This document shows, one piece after another, positions 25,520 through 34,329 of a stretch of 64,000 bases of DNA; within the stretch, counting starts at the first letter, position 1, and the number at the start of each line of letters is the position of its first letter. The translations under genes and the position numbers were made by a program. The DNA lies in contig NZ_JBGMEB010000002.1 in NCBI RefSeq assembly GCF_041447285.1, positions 1 through 64,000 of the forward strand, written 5' to 3'. The DNA is from Methanomethylovorans sp041447285 (GTDB lineage: Archaea > Halobacteriota > Methanosarcinia > Methanosarcinales > Methanosarcinaceae). The notes under the pieces are model-generated. The model searched no databases, was not told the DNA's origin, and worked only from the letters and a program-made list of their open reading frames with translations.

Positions 25520-27405
25520 TACCATCTTTTTTCGGCGGAGGAGTTTTCTCGATATCCCAACAACCTGATCACATTCTGAATGTCTAACGCCATATTTTTT
25601 AATTTAACAATTTTATCAACGGCATTCTCCTCATGCATTTTTCTCTCTGCAACTGATGAGCGGATAGTGCCATGGGTCGCTTTAATGGTCATAGAGAGAT
25701 TGTTATCGAGGCTGGAGCTGAACTTCCTGAATGTAGTGTCAATGTTTTGCAGGGTTTCCCATCGAATATTCTCAAGATTGCGTAGCACCAGTTTATCTAT
25801 TTGCTTATTCATTCTCTCTTTTACTCGTTTCTCACGCATTTTTGCTGGCATTAAACGTTCGATGAAATTAGGAGATATCTGGATAAATAAATCTTCCTGA
25901 TCATATTGTACAAAATATGGTTTTCTTCTATCATCGTATACATGTCCACCAATATAAGCATGATAAGGAATTTCAAAGACCTCAGATGCTGTTTTTCTGA
26001 TAGATTCGACCAAGTTATCAATACGTTGCTCTTGATCTTTCATACGGACTGCTATCTCCTTATCCATTATCTCTGAAATAGAGTCAAGTTCATGTTTGAA
26101 CAACTCTGGGATAGCATCCGCTACTGCCTTTTGTGCTGCATTCTCTGTATCGTCTGGTGATTCTAGCATGACTTTTTCGGAAATCTCTACGAGCCTTGAA
26201 CACAAAGGAGTTTGAAGGCCTCTTATGTGCTCTTCCAGCAGATCTCTAACCCTTTTCCGATCACCATTGAGGATGTCCTGTGTGTGGATTCGTTGTTGTT
26301 CAGCTTCAACAATCTTTTTTTCAAAAAGAGATAGCCTACTTTCCAATTCAGTGAGTGGCAGTTCAAGGGACCGGATCTCCAGCTCTATCTGAAGGTATGT
26401 TTGGTTGAAAATATCAAGGGCTTTTCTCCCTATTGCATCCTTCAGAACAATATCCTTTTCGTGGGCCAGAAAATTTGTCAGGTAATCAGAGACTTTAGAA
26501 AGGTTGCTTTCATTCCATTTCTGTATGTCATTTGACTCCTTTGCCTGCAAAGCTTTTCTTGCAGATATGGGAAAAATTGGAGTATTGGGATCTATACCTA
26601 CTTCTTTTATCAGCACTTTTTTATAAAAATCAAATGCATTGGCAAGTTCAGCTTCATTAAGATAATCCACTTTATTTAGTACAAAAAATAATTTTGAGAT
26701 CTTATTTTTGATATCCTTGAGGAATGTTAACTCAACCTCTGTGATGGGCGGGTCAGCTGAAACTACAAAGAGCGCTGCATCGCATTGTGGAAGGAAATTA
26801 ATAGTCACTTCAGTATTGTGCAGATAAGTAGAACCAATACCAGGTGTATCAATGATCACAACATCGCGAAGAATGGGAGCAGGGTGAGTAACCTCGACCT
26901 GAAGCACTTCTTTCTCGTTGTTAGGATTGTTGCCTTCAGTAACAAAATCAATTAGTTGTTTTTTCAACCATTCTATTTCTGAGAGATCTTCAGGGGAACC
27001 GGGGGAATCTTTGTCTTTGGTTAAATGCCGGGATTCGCTGTTAAGTATAACATCTGCTCTATCATCCAGATATTTTATCTTGAGCCCTCGCTGCTCTCCA
27101 TATTGGATAAATGTGGGAATTGCAGTCAGGGGGATTACCGAGCTAGGCAGCACCTCTTCTCCAAGAAGTGCATTGATGAGAGTGCTCTTTCCCCTCTTTA
27201 CCTGTCCGAGCACTGCCAGATGGAATCTCCCTTCTGAAAGACGTTGTTCCAGCTCATTGAGCTTCTGCGCATATATTTCATAAGCAGAACCCATAGCTCC
27301 AACAAGTTGTTTTCCTGTATTCAGGGTATCATGCAATTTTTCAGGAATGAATCGTCTGAACTCTGTTTCTGGAGTAGGCTCTGAAGAATAGGAATTTTCA
27401 CCCAT
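25519..27405 (-). CDS. Dynamin-like GTPase
   Basis: Large GTPase of the bacterial/archaeal dynamin-like group, probably acting on membranes. P-loop GQVKRGKST, switch SVIPLTAIPTF (G2 region), DTPGIGS (G3) and LNKVD (G4) are all present in the first half. The rest is predicted mostly helical, with coiled-coil-like stretches rich in Glu, Lys and Arg. I prefer ATG 27405 (628 residues) because AGGGGT precedes it; ATG 27432 adds nine residues without a clear ribosome-binding site. A TATA-like run near 27460 suggests its own promoter downstream of crcB-DUF190. No transmembrane helix is obvious. Confidence 0.88.
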   Translation of the reverse strand: MGENSYSSEPTPETEFRRFIPEKLHDTLNTGKQLVGAMGSAYEIYAQKLNELEQRLSEGRFHLAVLGQVKRGKSTLINALLGEEVLPSSVIPLTAIPTFIQYGEQRGLKIKYLDDRADVILNSESRHLTKDKDSPGSPEDLSEIEWLKKQLIDFVTEGNNPNNEKEVLQVEVTHPAPILRDVVIIDTPGIGSTYLHNTEVTINFLPQCDAALFVVSADPPITEVELTFLKDIKNKISKLFFVLNKVDYLNEAELANAFDFYKKVLIKEVGIDPNTPIFPISARKALQAKESNDIQKWNESNLSKVSDYLTNFLAHEKDIVLKDAIGRKALDIFNQTYLQIELEIRSLELPLTELESRLSLFEKKIVEAEQQRIHTQDILNGDRKRVRDLLEEHIRGLQTPLCSRLVEISEKVMLESPDDTENAAQKAVADAIPELFKHELDSISEIMDKEIAVRMKDQEQRIDNLVESIRKTASEVFEIPYHAYIGGHVYDDRRKPYFVQYDQEDLFIQISPNFIERLMPAKMREKRVKERMNKQIDKLVLRNLENIRWETLQNIDTTFRKFSSSLDNNLSMTIKATHGTIRSSVAERKMHEENAVDKIVKLKNMALDIQNVIRLLGYRENSSAEKRW

Positions 27406-27484
27406 CAAATTACCCCTGCTCAGTGTATTCATTAGTGTAATGAGTTACAAAGACCCATCTTTTTAAAAAGTGATGATGAATACT

Positions 27485-27826
27485 TTACTTTTTCACGTTC
27501 CCATCATAAAATACAACTTTTATTTTTTCCTCAGTTATTAGTCCTTGATTGATTACCTCATCTAATTTCGGCCTGATCCTGGCAATATTTTCTTCAGTAT
27601 CAGCGACTTCGATAAGTATTGGAAGGTCGGTTGATAAACGCAGTATAGAGGTCGTATGGATATAGCTGTTCTTTCCAAAACCCGTGATACCTCTGAAAAC
27701 GGTTGCCCCTGCTATGCCTTCAGACTTCAGCATTTCAACTATATACATGTATAATGGTTTGCCTTTGTGCTTATCAGATTCTCCAATGAATATTCTCAGC
27801 AATATTGCCGTGGACTCATTTCTCAC
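27485..27826 (-). CDS. DUF190 protein, partner of the fluoride channel
   Basis: 113-residue PII-like small protein of the DUF190 family: LLRIFIGESDKHKGKPLYMYIVEMLKSEGIAGATVFRGITGFGK...LRLSTDLPILIEVADTEENI. The family is regularly encoded next to, or fused with, CrcB. GTG start overlaps the crcB stop (GTGA). It lies under the crcB riboswitch, so it is probably a fluoride-induced accessory or regulatory protein; the ligand is unknown. Confidence 0.9.
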   Translation of the reverse strand: MRNESTAILLRIFIGESDKHKGKPLYMYIVEMLKSEGIAGATVFRGITGFGKNSYIHTTSILRLSTDLPILIEVADTEENIARIRPKLDEVINQGLITEEKIKVVFYDGNVKK

Positions 27827-28221
27827 CTAAACCCCCTCCATATACCTGTGGCAAAACTCAATGCTACGGTCTTTCCTATGTATACTGCAAACATGGATAG
27901 TAATACTGTAGCTGTTAGATTAATAGTTAATAACGTAAACTCGGATCTCTCCAAAAGTCTAAAAGACTCATAACTGAATGTAGATAGTGTAGTGAATGCG
28001 CCTATCATTCCAATTGTTAAAAACATCCTAGTTTGATCACTAAATACTCCTTGGTATTCAGAAAGGTACATTATTAAACCCAAAAAGAAGCTTCCAATTA
28101 TATTCACTGTTAAAGTACCGAAAGGGAAATTGGAAAAACTGTTCTGTACCCATCCACCTATAGTATATCTCAGGATAGCACCTATAAATCCGCCTATGCC
28201 TATTAATAAAACTGTATACAA
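27823..28221 (-). CDS. crcB: Fluoride exporter/channel CrcB (FluC)
   Basis: 132-residue four-helix membrane protein that exports F-. Family motifs are GGFIGAILRYTIGGW, the pore-forming FPFGTLTVNIIGSFFLGL, and TIGMIGAFTTLSTFSYE with the conserved central Thr/Phe residues. A single gene suggests a dual-topology homodimer. The start is TTG, with GAGAGGTG about 6 nt upstream. It is directly downstream of a fluoride riboswitch on the same strand and translationally coupled to the DUF190 gene. Confidence 0.96.
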   Translation of the reverse strand: MYTVLLIGIGGFIGAILRYTIGGWVQNSFSNFPFGTLTVNIIGSFFLGLIMYLSEYQGVFSDQTRMFLTIGMIGAFTTLSTFSYESFRLLERSEFTLLTINLTATVLLSMFAVYIGKTVALSFATGIWRGFR

Positions 28222-28238
28222 GAGTACACCTCTCTAAT

Positions 28239-28302
28239 TATGCAGAAGTCATCAGCATAAGCGGTTTTGACATACTAGTCAAGGCGGACCTCATCACCTT
28301 TA
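28239..28302 (-). ncRNA. Fluoride riboswitch (crcB motif) of crcB
   Basis: Minus-strand aptamer with GGTGATGAGGTCCGCC, hairpin TTGAC-TAGTAT-GTCAA, AACCGC and CTGATGACTTCTGC, matching the enolase aptamer block for block. A TATA-like TTTATTTGA (about 28332-28324) would start the RNA at the aptamer. The conserved 3' end is only a few bases from the GAGAGGTG ribosome-binding site of crcB (about 28235-28228), so control of translation initiation is plausible. Confidence 0.9.
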
Positions 28303-28428
28303 ACTGCCTTTTGTGCCCATCAAATAAACAGATTATGTTTTTTGGTCATTCAGGATATATTACTAAAGCTGTTATAATATTGAATATGTTAGGTATTTCC
28401 ATGTAGGAAATGTTCCTTATGAGGCATT

Positions 28429-28824
28429 TTATCCAGCGACGACATTTTTGTAATAGTTCTTTTTCATTAAGAGGTGGATCAATAATATGAAAAGGTAGCC
28501 TACTCCTACAGTATAAGTGGACCTTATATCCGCCTCTGGTCGATATGTTAGTATCATTACAATAAGCCACAGAAAATATCCCCATAAAGTGCTTCTTAAT
28601 CCCACTATATCGTCTATTCGCCTCTTTTCAGAAACCAGGTCACGAGAGAATAGATAGTGTCCTAAGGTTACAAAGAAAATGATGGGACCTAATGTAAGCC
28701 ACATTCCTATCTGGCCTAAATCCTGTGGTTGAATGGCAAGAACAAAAAACATCCATATAAAATAGAGTAAAGCTCCAAAGAAGGCTCCAATAAGCTCTGT
28801 GAATTTTGTACTGATTGATGTCAC
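28429..28824 (-). CDS. Four-helix membrane protein, tandem paralogue 1
   Basis: Function not recognised. 131 residues with four hydrophobic segments. The central motif LVSEKRRIDDIVGLRSTLWGYFLW is nearly repeated in the upstream neighbour (VISEKGRINDIIGMKSSLMGFIIW), so the two are tandem duplicates. The start is GTG with AAGGG upstream. The gene lies between the riboswitch-controlled crcB operon and its paralogue, but the riboswitch is downstream of it and cannot control it. Confidence 0.7.
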   Translation of the reverse strand: MTSISTKFTELIGAFFGALLYFIWMFFVLAIQPQDLGQIGMWLTLGPIIFFVTLGHYLFSRDLVSEKRRIDDIVGLRSTLWGYFLWLIVMILTYRPEADIRSTYTVGVGYLFILLIHLLMKKNYYKNVVAG

Positions 28825-28882
28825 AGCATTTTTTCCCTTTATTTTAGTGAACTTTTAGAAGAATATTCCTTACCTTACCTGG

Positions 28883-29302
28883 TTACCTTCTTTTAATGAA
28901 AAAGTAAATTATTGCAATCAGAATGTATCCTCCTCCTAAAGTTACTCTATAATTCATATCGATTTCAAGTAAGAATGTTGTAATTGTTACAACAAACCAT
29001 ATAATAAAGCCCATTAAGCTGCTTTTCATTCCAATTATGTCATTTATTCTTCCTTTTTCAGAAATGACTTTACCAGATGCAAAATAGTGTCCAGCAATCA
29101 AGAAGAAAGGAAGGATACCAGCTTCAAGCCAGTTATCAATTTGGCCCCAGTTATGTGCTACGGTCATTACAGTGCCATTTGTTATGAAGTCAGTTGAAAA
29201 GAACTTCATTTTCAAGGCAAGTAACATAAAAATCCATGAATAAAAACACACTGTTCCAACTATTACTCCAAATAATTCCTCTATACGTGGTTTGGCTGAC
29301 AT
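28883..29302 (-). CDS. Four-helix membrane protein, tandem paralogue 2
   Basis: Function not recognised. 139 residues with four predicted membrane segments, the same layout as the next gene and the shared SEKGRINDIIG loop after the second helix (LPFFLIAGHYFASGKV). ATG is preceded by AGGTG. Separated from paralogue 1 by 58 nt. Confidence 0.7.
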   Translation of the reverse strand: MSAKPRIEELFGVIVGTVCFYSWIFMLLALKMKFFSTDFITNGTVMTVAHNWGQIDNWLEAGILPFFLIAGHYFASGKVISEKGRINDIIGMKSSLMGFIIWFVVTITTFLLEIDMNYRVTLGGGYILIAIIYFFIKRR

Positions 29303-29590
29303 TGGACATACACCTAAAACTTTGAAATCTCATTTTTTTTTACATATTCTGACTTCGTTTACCCCATAGGCAAAACAACGTAATTTTAAACAACATCAAG
29401 CAAACTACAACCTTACCTTCAGGGACTAGTGCTTTCAAGCTTTCCTTTGAACCACGTAAATACTTATACTGGAAGTTAATATTTGTTAAAGGTTATGTAG
29501 TTTATGCAATTAGAAACTAATCACATGCCTATAAAAAATAGATTAAATTTATTATAGATATTAGCACTAATCTGATAGAAAAAATGAAAC

Positions 29591-30202
29591 TTATCTGCTG
29601 TATTTCCTGGGCTCAAATACCTTTTCCAGCAGTTCCAGCCTATCTGTTTTTTCAAGCTGTTTGTATATTAGTTCCCATGCACAGTCCTTTTCCGAATTAA
29701 CCTCACATTTTCGGGATGTGGAACCCCCACAGGGGCCGTTGAGCAAACCTTTTGGACAACTGGCTTTAGGGCATATACCGCCGAATTGCTGGACATTGCA
29801 TTCACCGCACATTTCGCATAGTTGTGGAAGTACCTGCTCTTCTGAACGCCCTCCCAGAGAATCAGTGTTATTGGATGGATAAACAGGTATGTCCGCCAGT
29901 CTGGATACAACTGAAGTGCCGCTGCCACATGCCATGACAAGAATAGCATCAGCTTTCTGTATATCTGGGTTCTTGTCCACCAGCATTGCGTAGGACTGTA
30001 TGCTACAAGCGGCAGTGGGTAAAACCCAACCAACAACATGCTTTCCGGCTTCTTTCAGTTTCTCGCACATGGCGAGAACTTCAGGTTCGCCTCCAACGTG
30101 TAGTCTTGCAGCACAGACATTACATCCTACAACAAATATATTGTCAATTCCTTCAAGGGAAGCAAGTACTTCATCAAACGGTTTTGAAGAAGAGATGATC
30201 AT
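29591..30202 (-). CDS. MetV-like methylene-tetrahydrofolate reductase C-terminal family protein
   Basis: 203 residues with an N-terminal sulfur-rich alpha/beta region (NIFVVGCNVCAARLHVGGEPE...ACSIQ) and a C-terminal Cys cluster (CEMCGEC, GGICPKASCPKGLLNGPCGG, CEVNSEKDCAW) that should hold one or more [4Fe-4S] clusters. This is the pattern of MetV, partner of MetF in methylene-H4F reduction. It overlaps folP (ATGA) at the end of the tetrahydrofolate operon. No metF is in the window, so the partner, if any, is elsewhere. Confidence 0.8.
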   Translation of the reverse strand: MIISSSKPFDEVLASLEGIDNIFVVGCNVCAARLHVGGEPEVLAMCEKLKEAGKHVVGWVLPTAACSIQSYAMLVDKNPDIQKADAILVMACGSGTSVVSRLADIPVYPSNNTDSLGGRSEEQVLPQLCEMCGECNVQQFGGICPKASCPKGLLNGPCGGSTSRKCEVNSEKDCAWELIYKQLEKTDRLELLEKVFEPRKYSR

Positions 30203-31434
30203 AAATCCCTCAAATAACGATACTCTACGTTATCATCAAGTTTCAGTGTATCTTTGATCATTCTTGAAATAAGGGGTAGATTACGGGCCTGGCATTCCAA
30301 TTTCTGTGCAAGCTTTTCCAGTTGTAGTATCGTACCGATCACAAGGACATCAGTGCTTTCAGTCTCATGGGATACTGCATTGCGTTCAAGGGCTGCATCG
30401 CCTCCTCTTGCCAGTATCTCTTGCTTAATGATCAGGGCTTCTGTGGTGGTTATATTAGATATCCTCAGTACTCGGGAAATGCATTTCTTTTTCATGATCT
30501 GGGCACCAGTTCCTGTAACACCCATCTCTTTCATGGTTCTGACAGCATCTTCAGGGTTAATAATGTCCAGCACAGATACCTCAAAATTATTCTCTTTAAC
30601 TTTCGGCTCTCTGCTGCGCATAGCTGCAGCCACCTTTACTACATCCATTGTCTGCGCTATATCGTGTGTCCTTATAATATGTGCTCCCTTATGTACAACA
30701 ATAGCAGTGGCAGCAAGGGTTCCATATAATCTCTCTTCTGCAGGTTTATGCAGCACTGCATCGATACAGGACTTACGTGATATCGCTGCAAGAATTGGTT
30801 TTTGGAACACTTTCAGTCTTTCGAACTGGTCAATTGTCTCAAAATCGTATATTGGTCCCTTTTCAGCAACCCATTTTCCAATAGCAGGGTCAAGAATAAG
30901 CTTACTAGGGTCCATGCCTTTATCCTGTGCATGCATTATAATGTCAGATAATGATCCCATTATAGCATCCATGCCTATCGGATCACCGGGTATCTTTTCC
31001 GTGGCCATAGCCACTGCAGGGCATTCATGTTTGACCAGAACATCCAGCATTCCCTCATCTGCTTTGAAACCAGAAACGTCATTGATAATGTCAGCTCCCA
31101 GTTCAAGGGACCTTTCGGCAATATCAGCAAACATCGTATCTACAGAAATAAGAGCATCGACATTGTCTTTCAAAATATCAAGTGCAGGTACAAGCCTTTG
31201 AAGTTCCTCTTCCCTGCTTATTACAGGCTTTGCGAGCATCCATGTGGAACGTGCTCCGATGTCCAGTATAGTAGCACCGCTGTCTACCATCTCATGCGCC
31301 TTTTCCAATATGGAATCTACGTCCACCACAGATGACTTATAAAAAGACTCCTTGCTGAGGTTTATAACTCCCATTATCCGTACCGGGTGCTCATCCCCAA
31401 CTTTCAAACTGCAGATCTCTGTATCAACGAACAT
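30199..31434 (-). CDS. folP: Dihydropteroate synthase-like protein with C-terminal extension
   Basis: 411 residues. Residues 1 to about 265 form the dihydropteroate synthase barrel: IMGVINLSKESFY, ILDIGARST, ISVDTMFADIAERSLELGADIINDVSG, LDPAIGKW and HIIRTHDIAQTMDVVKVA. A C-terminal domain of about 140 residues of unknown role follows, as in archaeal versions. It makes the pterin-pABA bond in folate (or methanopterin-like) synthesis. Placement with folD, glyA and purN supports tetrahydrofolate. 55 nt after folD. Confidence 0.85.
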   Translation of the reverse strand: MFVDTEICSLKVGDEHPVRIMGVINLSKESFYKSSVVDVDSILEKAHEMVDSGATILDIGARSTWMLAKPVISREEELQRLVPALDILKDNVDALISVDTMFADIAERSLELGADIINDVSGFKADEGMLDVLVKHECPAVAMATEKIPGDPIGMDAIMGSLSDIIMHAQDKGMDPSKLILDPAIGKWVAEKGPIYDFETIDQFERLKVFQKPILAAISRKSCIDAVLHKPAEERLYGTLAATAIVVHKGAHIIRTHDIAQTMDVVKVAAAMRSREPKVKENNFEVSVLDIINPEDAVRTMKEMGVTGTGAQIMKKKCISRVLRISNITTTEALIIKQEILARGGDAALERNAVSHETESTDVLVIGTILQLEKLAQKLECQARNLPLISRMIKDTLKLDDNVEYRYLRDL

Positions 31435-31489
31435 TATCTACCCAAAAAAGTATAAGATAAGTAACTAATTCTTGTTGGTCTATCGGTAT

Positions 31490-32359
31490 TTATGTTTTAA
31501 ATGTATCTTTTGCTGCCATTAACACATGCTGCATGAGTATGGAAATTGTCATAGGCCCCACGCCCCCGGGAACAGGGGTTATTAGTGAGGCCTTCTTGAT
31601 AACATTCTCAAAGTCCACATCTCCATAGACTTTTCCATTCTCTTCGGTGATACCTACATCAAAAACGACAACGCCTTCTTTTACCATATCGGCTTTTATG
31701 AGGTGTTTGACGCCTGTACCAACTACAAGTATGTCCGCATCCAGGGTGTATTGTTTCAGGTCCTTAGTGAACACATGGCATACCGAAACAGTTGCATTGC
31801 GGTTTATCAACATTGCAGCCATGGGTTTTCCTACGACATTACTGTGTCCGACAATTACAGCATGTTTTCCCTGTACCTGGACACCATGCTCTTCCATTGC
31901 CCGAATAACTCCCTTTGGAGTGCATGGCACAAATCCTTCATTTCCTATGAGTAGATTTCCCATGTTGTATGGATGAAACCCATCGGCATCTTTCTTAGGG
32001 TCGATAGCCAGCATAGCTTCCTTGTCGTTAAGATGCTTTGGAAGAGGTAGTTGAAGCAGGATACCATGGATGTCGTTTCTAAGGTTGAGTTGCTTTATAT
32101 GGGTGGTAAGCTCTTCCTGTGAGGTAGAGGCTGGAAGGTTGTGATCTTCAGCATGTATTCCTATCCTTTCGCATGCTTTGTGCTTGAGGCGCACATACAT
32201 CTTTGAAGCCGGGTCTTCTCCTACCAGAATGGTGGCAAGGCCGGGTATGATACCCTTTTCGGCTTTGAGCTTCTGAACACCTTCTTTTACTTCTTCCTCC
32301 ACCTTTTTTGCAAGGGCACGCCCATCGATTATTCTCGTGCTATATTCCTCTGCCACCAC
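31490..32359 (-). CDS. folD: FolD, methylene-H4F dehydrogenase/cyclohydrolase
   Basis: Bifunctional enzyme interconverting methylene-, methenyl- and formyl-tetrahydrofolate. 289 residues. The catalytic Tyr/Lys motif is in SKMYVRLKHKACERIG, with GILLQLPLPKHL, DADGFHP, the NAD(P) site VIVGHSNVVGKPMAAML and C-terminal TPVPGGVGPMTISIL. It provides formyl-H4F for the PurN reaction encoded two genes upstream. 20 nt after glyA. Confidence 0.97.
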   Translation of the reverse strand: MVAEEYSTRIIDGRALAKKVEEEVKEGVQKLKAEKGIIPGLATILVGEDPASKMYVRLKHKACERIGIHAEDHNLPASTSQEELTTHIKQLNLRNDIHGILLQLPLPKHLNDKEAMLAIDPKKDADGFHPYNMGNLLIGNEGFVPCTPKGVIRAMEEHGVQVQGKHAVIVGHSNVVGKPMAAMLINRNATVSVCHVFTKDLKQYTLDADILVVGTGVKHLIKADMVKEGVVVFDVGITEENGKVYGDVDFENVIKKASLITPVPGGVGPMTISILMQHVLMAAKDTFKT

Positions 32360-32379
32360 TATGTCCGCCTCTTTACTTT

Positions 32380-33615
32380 TTACTTATAAATGGGGAATCT
32401 GCTGACCAGCTGCTCAACATCAGAACTGATCTCCATAAGGATTTTATCATTACCGATGTTAGCGATCACATTCTCTATGAAACCGGCAATGTCCACCATT
32501 TCTCTTTCTTTCATGCCACGGGTGGTTGAAGCAGGAGTACCTATCCTTATACCACTTGTAATGAACGGGCTTTTGGTTTCGAAAGGTATGGTGTTTTTGT
32601 TGAGGATAATACCAGCCTTGCTCATGGCCGCTTCTGCCTCTTTTCCGGTGATGTTAAACTTATTGAGATTGAGGAGCATTACGTGGTTATCTGTTCCACC
32701 TGATACTATGTTGAAATCCCTCTCAATAAGGCTCTCAGAGAGCATCTTTGCATTCTTGACGGTCTGCTCCTGGTCCTGTTTGAACTGCTTGCTTTGTGCT
32801 TCCTTGAAAGCCACGGCCTTTGCAGCTATTATGTGCATCAGAGGTCCGCCCTGTATTCCGGGGAATATGGCCTTATCAAGTGCTTTTGCATACTCTTCCT
32901 TGCACATGACCATTCCGCCTCTTGGTCCACGCAGGGTCTTATGGGTGGTCGTAGTAACAAAATCAGCATAAGGAACAGGACTGGGATGTGCTCCAACTGC
33001 CACAAGTCCGGCAATATGGGCAATATCAGCCAGCAGATATGCGCCCACTTCATCGGCTATCTCTCTGAAACGCTTGAAGTCAAGGGTACGGGAATAAGCA
33101 GATGCACCGCAAACGATCATACGTGGCTTTGTCCGCTTTGCCATTTCCATAAGTACATCGTAGTCCAATGCTTCCGTTTCCTTGGACACTCCATAAGGTA
33201 CTATATTGTAAAGCTGGCCAGCGAAGTTAACAGGGCTTCCATGTGAAAGATGACCGCCATGCGAAAGGTCCATGGACATTATTGTGTCCCCTGGTTTGAG
33301 TACAGAGAAATATACGCCCATATTGGCACCTGATCCCGAATGGGGTTGCACGTTCACATGCTCTGCACCAAATATGGTTTTTGCTCTGTCCCTTGCAAGG
33401 TTTTCAGCAATGTCTACAAATTCGCAGCCACCGTAATATCTCTTACCTGGATAACCTTCAGCATATTTGTTTGTCATTATCGAGCCCTGTGCTTCCATAA
33501 CTGCACGGCTCGTGTAGTTCTCAGATGCTATAAGGTTGAGTTTGTAATCCTGGCGGTTCGCTTCAAGCTTCAGTGCTTCAGCGATCTCGGGGTCAATCTC
33601 TGAAATATAGGACAT
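32380..33615 (-). CDS. glyA: Serine hydroxymethyltransferase
   Basis: PLP enzyme converting serine and H4-folate to glycine and methylene-H4F. The PLP lysine lies in TTTHKTLRGPRGG; other conserved blocks are NLIASENYTS, NKYAEGYPGKRYYGG, VQPHSGSGANMGVY and GIRIGTPASTTRGM. I take ATG 33615 (411 residues), behind GGATGAT; a TTG at 33627 adds four residues. Genomic linkage to folD and purN indicates tetrahydrofolate rather than methanopterin as the cofactor. Confidence 0.97.
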   Translation of the reverse strand: MSYISEIDPEIAEALKLEANRQDYKLNLIASENYTSRAVMEAQGSIMTNKYAEGYPGKRYYGGCEFVDIAENLARDRAKTIFGAEHVNVQPHSGSGANMGVYFSVLKPGDTIMSMDLSHGGHLSHGSPVNFAGQLYNIVPYGVSKETEALDYDVLMEMAKRTKPRMIVCGASAYSRTLDFKRFREIADEVGAYLLADIAHIAGLVAVGAHPSPVPYADFVTTTTHKTLRGPRGGMVMCKEEYAKALDKAIFPGIQGGPLMHIIAAKAVAFKEAQSKQFKQDQEQTVKNAKMLSESLIERDFNIVSGGTDNHVMLLNLNKFNITGKEAEAAMSKAGIILNKNTIPFETKSPFITSGIRIGTPASTTRGMKEREMVDIAGFIENVIANIGNDKILMEISSDVEQLVSRFPIYK

Positions 33616-33645
33616 GATATCATCCAATTACAAGCTTTTTAAGGT

Positions 33646-34260
33646 TTAGTTATCTCTGCGTAGTACAATCCTGCCATCCACTTTAAGTTTACCCTCAGTG
33701 AACAGTTTTACTGCCTCTGGGAATATCCTGTGTTCTTGCTCCAATATCCTGGAGGCGAGCGTGTTCTCCGTGTCATCATCTTTTACGGGTACACAGCTCT
33801 GCAGAATTATAGGTCCGCTATCCATTCCTTCATCAACGAAATGCACTGTGCATCCGGCGACTTTGACGCCGTATTCAAGTGCTTGCTTTGGGCCATGCAG
33901 CCCTTTAAAAGAAGGTAGTAATGCAGGATGTATGTTCATGATCCTGTCTCTGTATGTCTGGATCACTTCACTTCCTAAAATCCTCATGTATCCTGCAAGC
34001 AGCACCAGGTCCACACCATAAAGCTGCAATGTTTCGATCATCTTTTTTTCAAACTCTATCTTGCTTCCATAGGCCCGCGGATCGATAAAAACAGCATCAA
34101 TACCATGCATTTTTGCACGTTCTAATGCATAAGCATCTTTAATATCACTAATGACCACGCTGAGCTTAATGTCCTTTAAATAGCCGCTTTCCACATGGTC
34201 AATGATAGACTGGAGGTTGGAACCTCTGCCTGATACTAAAACTCCTATATTGGTGGTCAT
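33646..34260 (-). CDS. purN: Phosphoribosylglycinamide formyltransferase PurN
   Basis: Uses 10-formyl-H4F to formylate GAR in purine synthesis. 204 residues. Phosphate loop VSGRGSNLQSIID at the N-terminus; catalytic Asn and His in IMNIHPALLPSFKG and catalytic Asp in DEGMDSGPII. Its minus-strand TATA-like box (about 34288-34281) makes it the first gene of the purN-glyA-folD-folP-metV operon. Confidence 0.96.
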   Translation of the reverse strand: MTTNIGVLVSGRGSNLQSIIDHVESGYLKDIKLSVVISDIKDAYALERAKMHGIDAVFIDPRAYGSKIEFEKKMIETLQLYGVDLVLLAGYMRILGSEVIQTYRDRIMNIHPALLPSFKGLHGPKQALEYGVKVAGCTVHFVDEGMDSGPIILQSCVPVKDDDTENTLASRILEQEHRIFPEAVKLFTEGKLKVDGRIVLRRDN

Positions 34261-34329
34261 TATAGGCTCTTAAAGTATCTTCATATAATTAGATTTTTGG
34301 ATTTGGCCCACAACCTAACTAAAAAAATA

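Noticed and set aside
30254..31201. Plus-strand open frame of 315 codons opposite folP
   Set aside because: folP has clear family motifs on the other strand; the plus-strand protein is low-complexity Ser/Ile-rich, typical of a shadow frame.
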